Shown piece after piece: positions 13,101 through 15,227 of a stretch of 15,227 nucleotides of DNA. The translations under genes were made by a program, and so were the position numbers. This DNA is from Pseudomonadota bacterium (lineage in GTDB: Bacteria > Myxococcota > Bradymonadia > UBA4248). Position 1 is the stretch's first letter, and every line of letters begins with the position of its first letter. Where the stretch lies: assembly GCA_017613855.1 (NCBI GenBank), contig JAGACY010000331.1:1-15227 (forward strand). Reading direction: 5' to 3'. The notes below the pieces were generated by a model. That model was not told the DNA's origin. It was given only the letters and a program-made list of their open reading frames with translations, and made no database searches.

Positions 13101-15227
13101 TGACCTTGTAACCGTCGTCCGTTTTTATCGATGTGCAGTCGTTTTCCGGGTTTGCGCACCAGTCTATGCAAAGCTCGGGATTGGGAGGAAGCAGGATGGT
13201 CGACCCGTCATTGTCTTTGCCATCGCAGATTTCATCAGCTTCCGGGTTGATATCTTTATCGCTGTCGTCAGCGTCGTAACAACCGGGATCGGTGGCTTTG
13301 CATCCCTCTTTGAGCGTGACATACGACTCGGTCGATTTTATGGTTTCCCAGTCTTTATTGGCGGTATAGCAATAGTTGGGGTTGTTCGTGCAGCAAATCA
13401 ATGAATTGTTGGGATCGAGCAGGATCTGAGCAGGCTCAGTCTCGGTTGCAGATTCCAAAGATGCTACGTTATCGATGAGAGGGTAGCCATCGCCGTCTGC
13501 ATCGCGACCATAAACGGCGCCACCATTCTTCCCCGTAATGACATCCATTGCCCGAACCCAGACCTCATCCGATTTGGCAGCTGCCGAGCGTGCTTCGGTG
13601 CTCAAAAGAGCGACATCGCAAGTGGCATTCCCTTTGCAGTCGCCAAAACCAAAACTACATTTTTCGATGCAGATAAATTCAGGTACTGGGGTGCTCATTG
13701 TGGCGGTTTTGCGCCAGTCGGGATCGTAATTGGAGGCATCGACTGGTTTGCAAACAGAGGCAAACGCCGGCGATTTAGGTACGGCACACGCATCGCCGCA
13801 AATGCTGCAGTTATCGGTCGTACCCGCGAGCTCAAATTTGTCAATGAGGCCGTTGCAGTTCAAATCTGTCTGGATTTCTTTGCCTTGATCATCGACGATA
13901 TCCGCGCAGACAAGCGGTTTTTGGTAGTAGGCATTGGGATTGTTGTCATCGCAGTCGATGCCCGGATTCGGGCAATGCCCATATCCCGCACCATCTCTGT
14001 CGTGATCGTAGCACCCTGTGCAAGTCCCCGAATCGGGCACGCATGCCATTGCGGCTCCCGATTCCGTTTCGACCGACTGACAGCTAAAGAAATACGGGCA
14101 TTTGTCACCATTTTCTTCACACGGTTCGAGGCACATATCATCGTAAAAGATCATACCAGCCGCATTGCATTTGCTTTCATCTGCATTGCAGAACTCAACG
14201 CCATAGGCGAGATCTTTTTGTAAATCTTCGTCCATATCGCGTCGGCAAAGCGCAGCAAACGGTGTGTCTTTGAGTGTGGCCTCCGGCAAATCCTGTGGCA
14301 GCAGTGCACTGTCGCTGGGATAATCCAGAATGCCCTTGGCTACGACCTGGCATGACCAGCCTGTTGGACAGATTTTTTCTTCTTTTTTGGTGCATTCATA
14401 AGAGCAAATGCCGATTTCATCATCAATGGCGGCATTTGCGCTGTGCATTGAATTGTAATTTTCGGGGTTGATACGGCTATCGAGCAACGAAACGGGAATT
14501 GGGTTATCCGTCGTATATTCGACGATTTCTCCGTTGATTTCCAAATGTATTGTCTTGGATGGCGTGACGTTGAAAATACATTCTCCTACGCCGCAATCGC
14601 TGCCAGAACGGCACAATGTCCACAAAAGCGTGTTGCTCACACAATTGCCATGGCTGCAAATCTGTCCATCGGCACAGGCTGGATCGCAGTCGTCGTCTTG
14701 AATTTCCTTGCATTCACCTTCGTTGCAGCGCTCTCCCTTCGGGCAATCGCCGTCGACTTCGCATTTGGTTGGTTCGTCCGTTTCAAAAAAGCAGCTTGAT
14801 CCAATACAAATGGCGCATTGTCCATCGATACAGGTTTTGCCGTCTGTACAGGGTGGATCGCATTCTTCACCAGAGGTGTTGTCTTTGCAGACTTTGTCGA
14901 TGCATACCTGATTGTCGGTACATTTGGCGCAGGGATCATCCGACGCACTTTTGGGGGTGCATACTTGATTGATGCAATCTTGCTGTGCTGTACATTTGGC
15001 ACAGGGATCACTCGAATCGTAGCACGTGCCGTTATGACATACCTGCTCTGGCTTGCATGCACTGCAGGGATCGGTGGGCTCGTAGCAAACGCCGCCAACA
15101 CAGACTTGCTCTGGGCCACATAAATTGCAAGGATCGTTCGGATCATTTGGCGTTGATGAACTATCATCGCTTGCTTGAGCAAACAGTACTGCTAGAATTG
15201 CTGCAAATGTATATTTCCCTCGTCCCA
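10195..15227 (-). CDS. Giant secreted Cys-rich protein with MopE-like motifs and Gly-rich PGRS-like region
   Basis: The minus-strand frame is open from the right edge to TAA at 10195. The first two bases at the edge are TG, directly followed by GRGKYTFAAILAVLFAQA-SDD, a complete Sec signal peptide with an AQA cleavage site. An NTG start codon probably straddles the edge, giving about 1,677 residues. Order: four DPCxxCxxxQxCxxxxC repeats (32-115) and two CDPxCxDGxxCxxGxC units (123-138, 181-196); acidic MopE/thrombospondin-3-like motifs between about 402 and 904 (DHDRDGAGYG...DCDDNNP, ADGDGYP, EICDGKDNDGS, GLDNDCDGRINEDG, VDSNCDGADYD), probably Ca2+ or metal binding; a likely beta-helix region (about 917-1200, with CSTINHALEVAV and IYGGFF); a Gly-rich PGRS-like tract (1351-1526); and a cysteine-bearing tail. 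No C-terminal anchor or sorting domain is recognised. Probably on the cell surface or released; role unknown. Confidence 0.9.
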   Translation of the reverse strand, partial: GRGKYTFAAILAVLFAQASDDSSSTPNDPNDPCNLCGPEQVCVGGVCYEPTDPCSACKPEQVCHNGTCYDSSDPCAKCTAQQDCINQVCTPKSASDDPCAKCTDNQVCIDKVCKDNTSGEECDPPCTDGKTCIDGQCAICIGSSCFFETDEPTKCEVDGDCPKGERCNEGECKEIQDDDCDPACADGQICSHGNCVSNTLLWTLCRSGSDCGVGECIFNVTPSKTIHLEINGEIVEYTTDNPIPVSLLDSRINPENYNSMHSANAAIDDEIGICSYECTKKEEKICPTGWSCQVVAKGILDYPSDSALLPQDLPEATLKDTPFAALCRRDMDEDLQKDLAYGVEFCNADESKCNAAGMIFYDDMCLEPCEENGDKCPYFFSCQSVETESGAAMACVPDSGTCTGCYDHDRDGAGYGHCPNPGIDCDDNNPNAYYQKPLVCADIVDDQGKEIQTDLNCNGLIDKFELAGTTDNCSICGDACAVPKSPAFASVCKPVDASNYDPDWRKTATMSTPVPEFICIEKCSFGFGDCKGNATCDVALLSTEARSAAAKSDEVWVRAMDVITGKNGGAVYGRDADGDGYPLIDNVASLESATETEPAQILLDPNNSLICCTNNPNYCYTANKDWETIKSTESYVTLKEGCKATDPGCYDADDSDKDINPEADEICDGKDNDGSTILLPPNPELCIDWCANPENDCTSIKTDDGYKVNPYCDAAPDGLVETKLWVDAVENQSYAFGKICNYRNENTDVCDDKARVMCEKTDDDWQLKCMPKISFDTKDGLDANGNPSFNGLDNDCDGRINEDGWVPCVITNDTLPWESTDSSVPSVKDGISNTMDYKFYLNSQGYALPRNEDGSVNLCRLGMLQGKKNGDHYEPICMPIYEPRAYDYYGDGVDSNCDGADYDMNRARFVALPAQGDANAGDDNDEATCQYDESNHVLPCSTINHALEVAVDENGYYQDILVQGGEFNILMGFKNSNHPYPSPITLPNYGNVTEPERFAVPSAAELPDSDGVLNGHFISPYGLHNYLVSKIRESSAFRANDYLFNYETKKENPSTHQLIFNVAEDSEQNRPDEIIRIYGGFFRAQNPECTIPTGCDYWTLKEVSTINWLVTPDDAKVYSMIGPSDTGAIAPLSLRLANLNLVMRGDTDATPSYDLADGVTFIGINGLRSSRMLTLQNTQLSVTGINGYSFDKGNKKKDDEVAKEGTYPSGTTIYSYASVYMSSYTHVTQEQMIDYIQYYNNNSFYVNAAQKNPKDRFCGYGLKSNSQYQSQGGMGGCMYLPLSEQYDPNLILSNVKGKPGQIPGYYDSDDKLVNRTEYNSMVGQPGTAYEEHIIDYIYPTCTTTTKTMWGKPGKGGTAGKNGESKDVQISFAMDSINGLYVTSDRTQARGWYGNPGAGGAGGSLQYNPQMIGVSGGPGGCGGRGGEAGGTGGSALGIVLSSSPNKADDTVLTIKNQSSLDAAVTVTNGNGGKAQIGADGAKGAGARDQVIHFQGNSSFANVSSGSGAGGGGGAGGIGGGGRPGWAYPYVLLCYSDSDIEDFDNAHLSNLNQCKFNIGSDMELHAGSAGYGKQNMTGKGYKDVAEFIVDSDGKLLGKGADGTPVQDDAIRDLCESTIVWDYGGAGGAIDMNMISSLQKDTYTDPAPCQTISGDSYVPIIVKPLIYNTTEEKIKDMSK

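Noticed and set aside
14637..15182. 181-aa minus-strand ORF near the right edge
   Set aside because: Out of frame with the giant gene; the true frame shows regular cysteine repeats and a signal peptide.

Overview
The window looks like chromosomal DNA from a Gram-negative bacterium of the Myxococcota/Bradymonadota ('Deltaproteobacteria'-like) type. The evidence is secreted proteins built from Myxococcus-type cysteine repeats (CNNGVLDxGExCDG), MopE-like DCDD / DNDCDG acidic motifs and a glycine-rich PGRS-like tract, which together are typical of that group. Base composition is moderate rather than GC-rich, so a derived or host-associated member is possible. The placement is inference from domain style, with no marker gene.

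Layout. At the left edge, on the minus strand, is a myo-inositol-1-phosphate synthase (ino1) whose C-terminus runs off the window. A hairpin-rich spacer separates it from a divergent plus-strand run: a 194-aa protein that may carry a degenerate MPN/JAB fold; a 450-bp repeat-rich spacer; enolase (eno); a 308-aa protein of unknown function one base after eno; a 43-aa small ORF; and a 791-aa cysteine-rich putative lipoprotein. After a spacer with three hairpins come an aminoacyl-histidine dipeptidase (pepD), a 250-bp segment bounded by inverted heptamer repeats, and a HIT/HinT-family protein. A 520-bp segment follows with a frame-broken mini-lipoprotein and a possible 54-aa ORF. The right third is one giant minus-strand gene for a ~1,677-aa secreted protein, with five-fold cysteine repeats, MopE-like motifs, a probable beta-helix region and a Gly-rich region. 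Its start codon appears to straddle the right window edge.

Function. Housekeeping enzymes (inositol lipid precursor synthesis, glycolysis, peptide turnover, nucleotide phosphoramidate hydrolysis) alternate with two large disulfide-rich surface or secreted proteins. No defence system, phage, transposase, CRISPR array, tRNA or rRNA is visible. The unusual content lies in the intergenic repeats (a heptamer family seen three times, plus three different hairpin clusters), in the unrecognised small and medium proteins beside eno, and in the broken lipoprotein with a slippery T-run.
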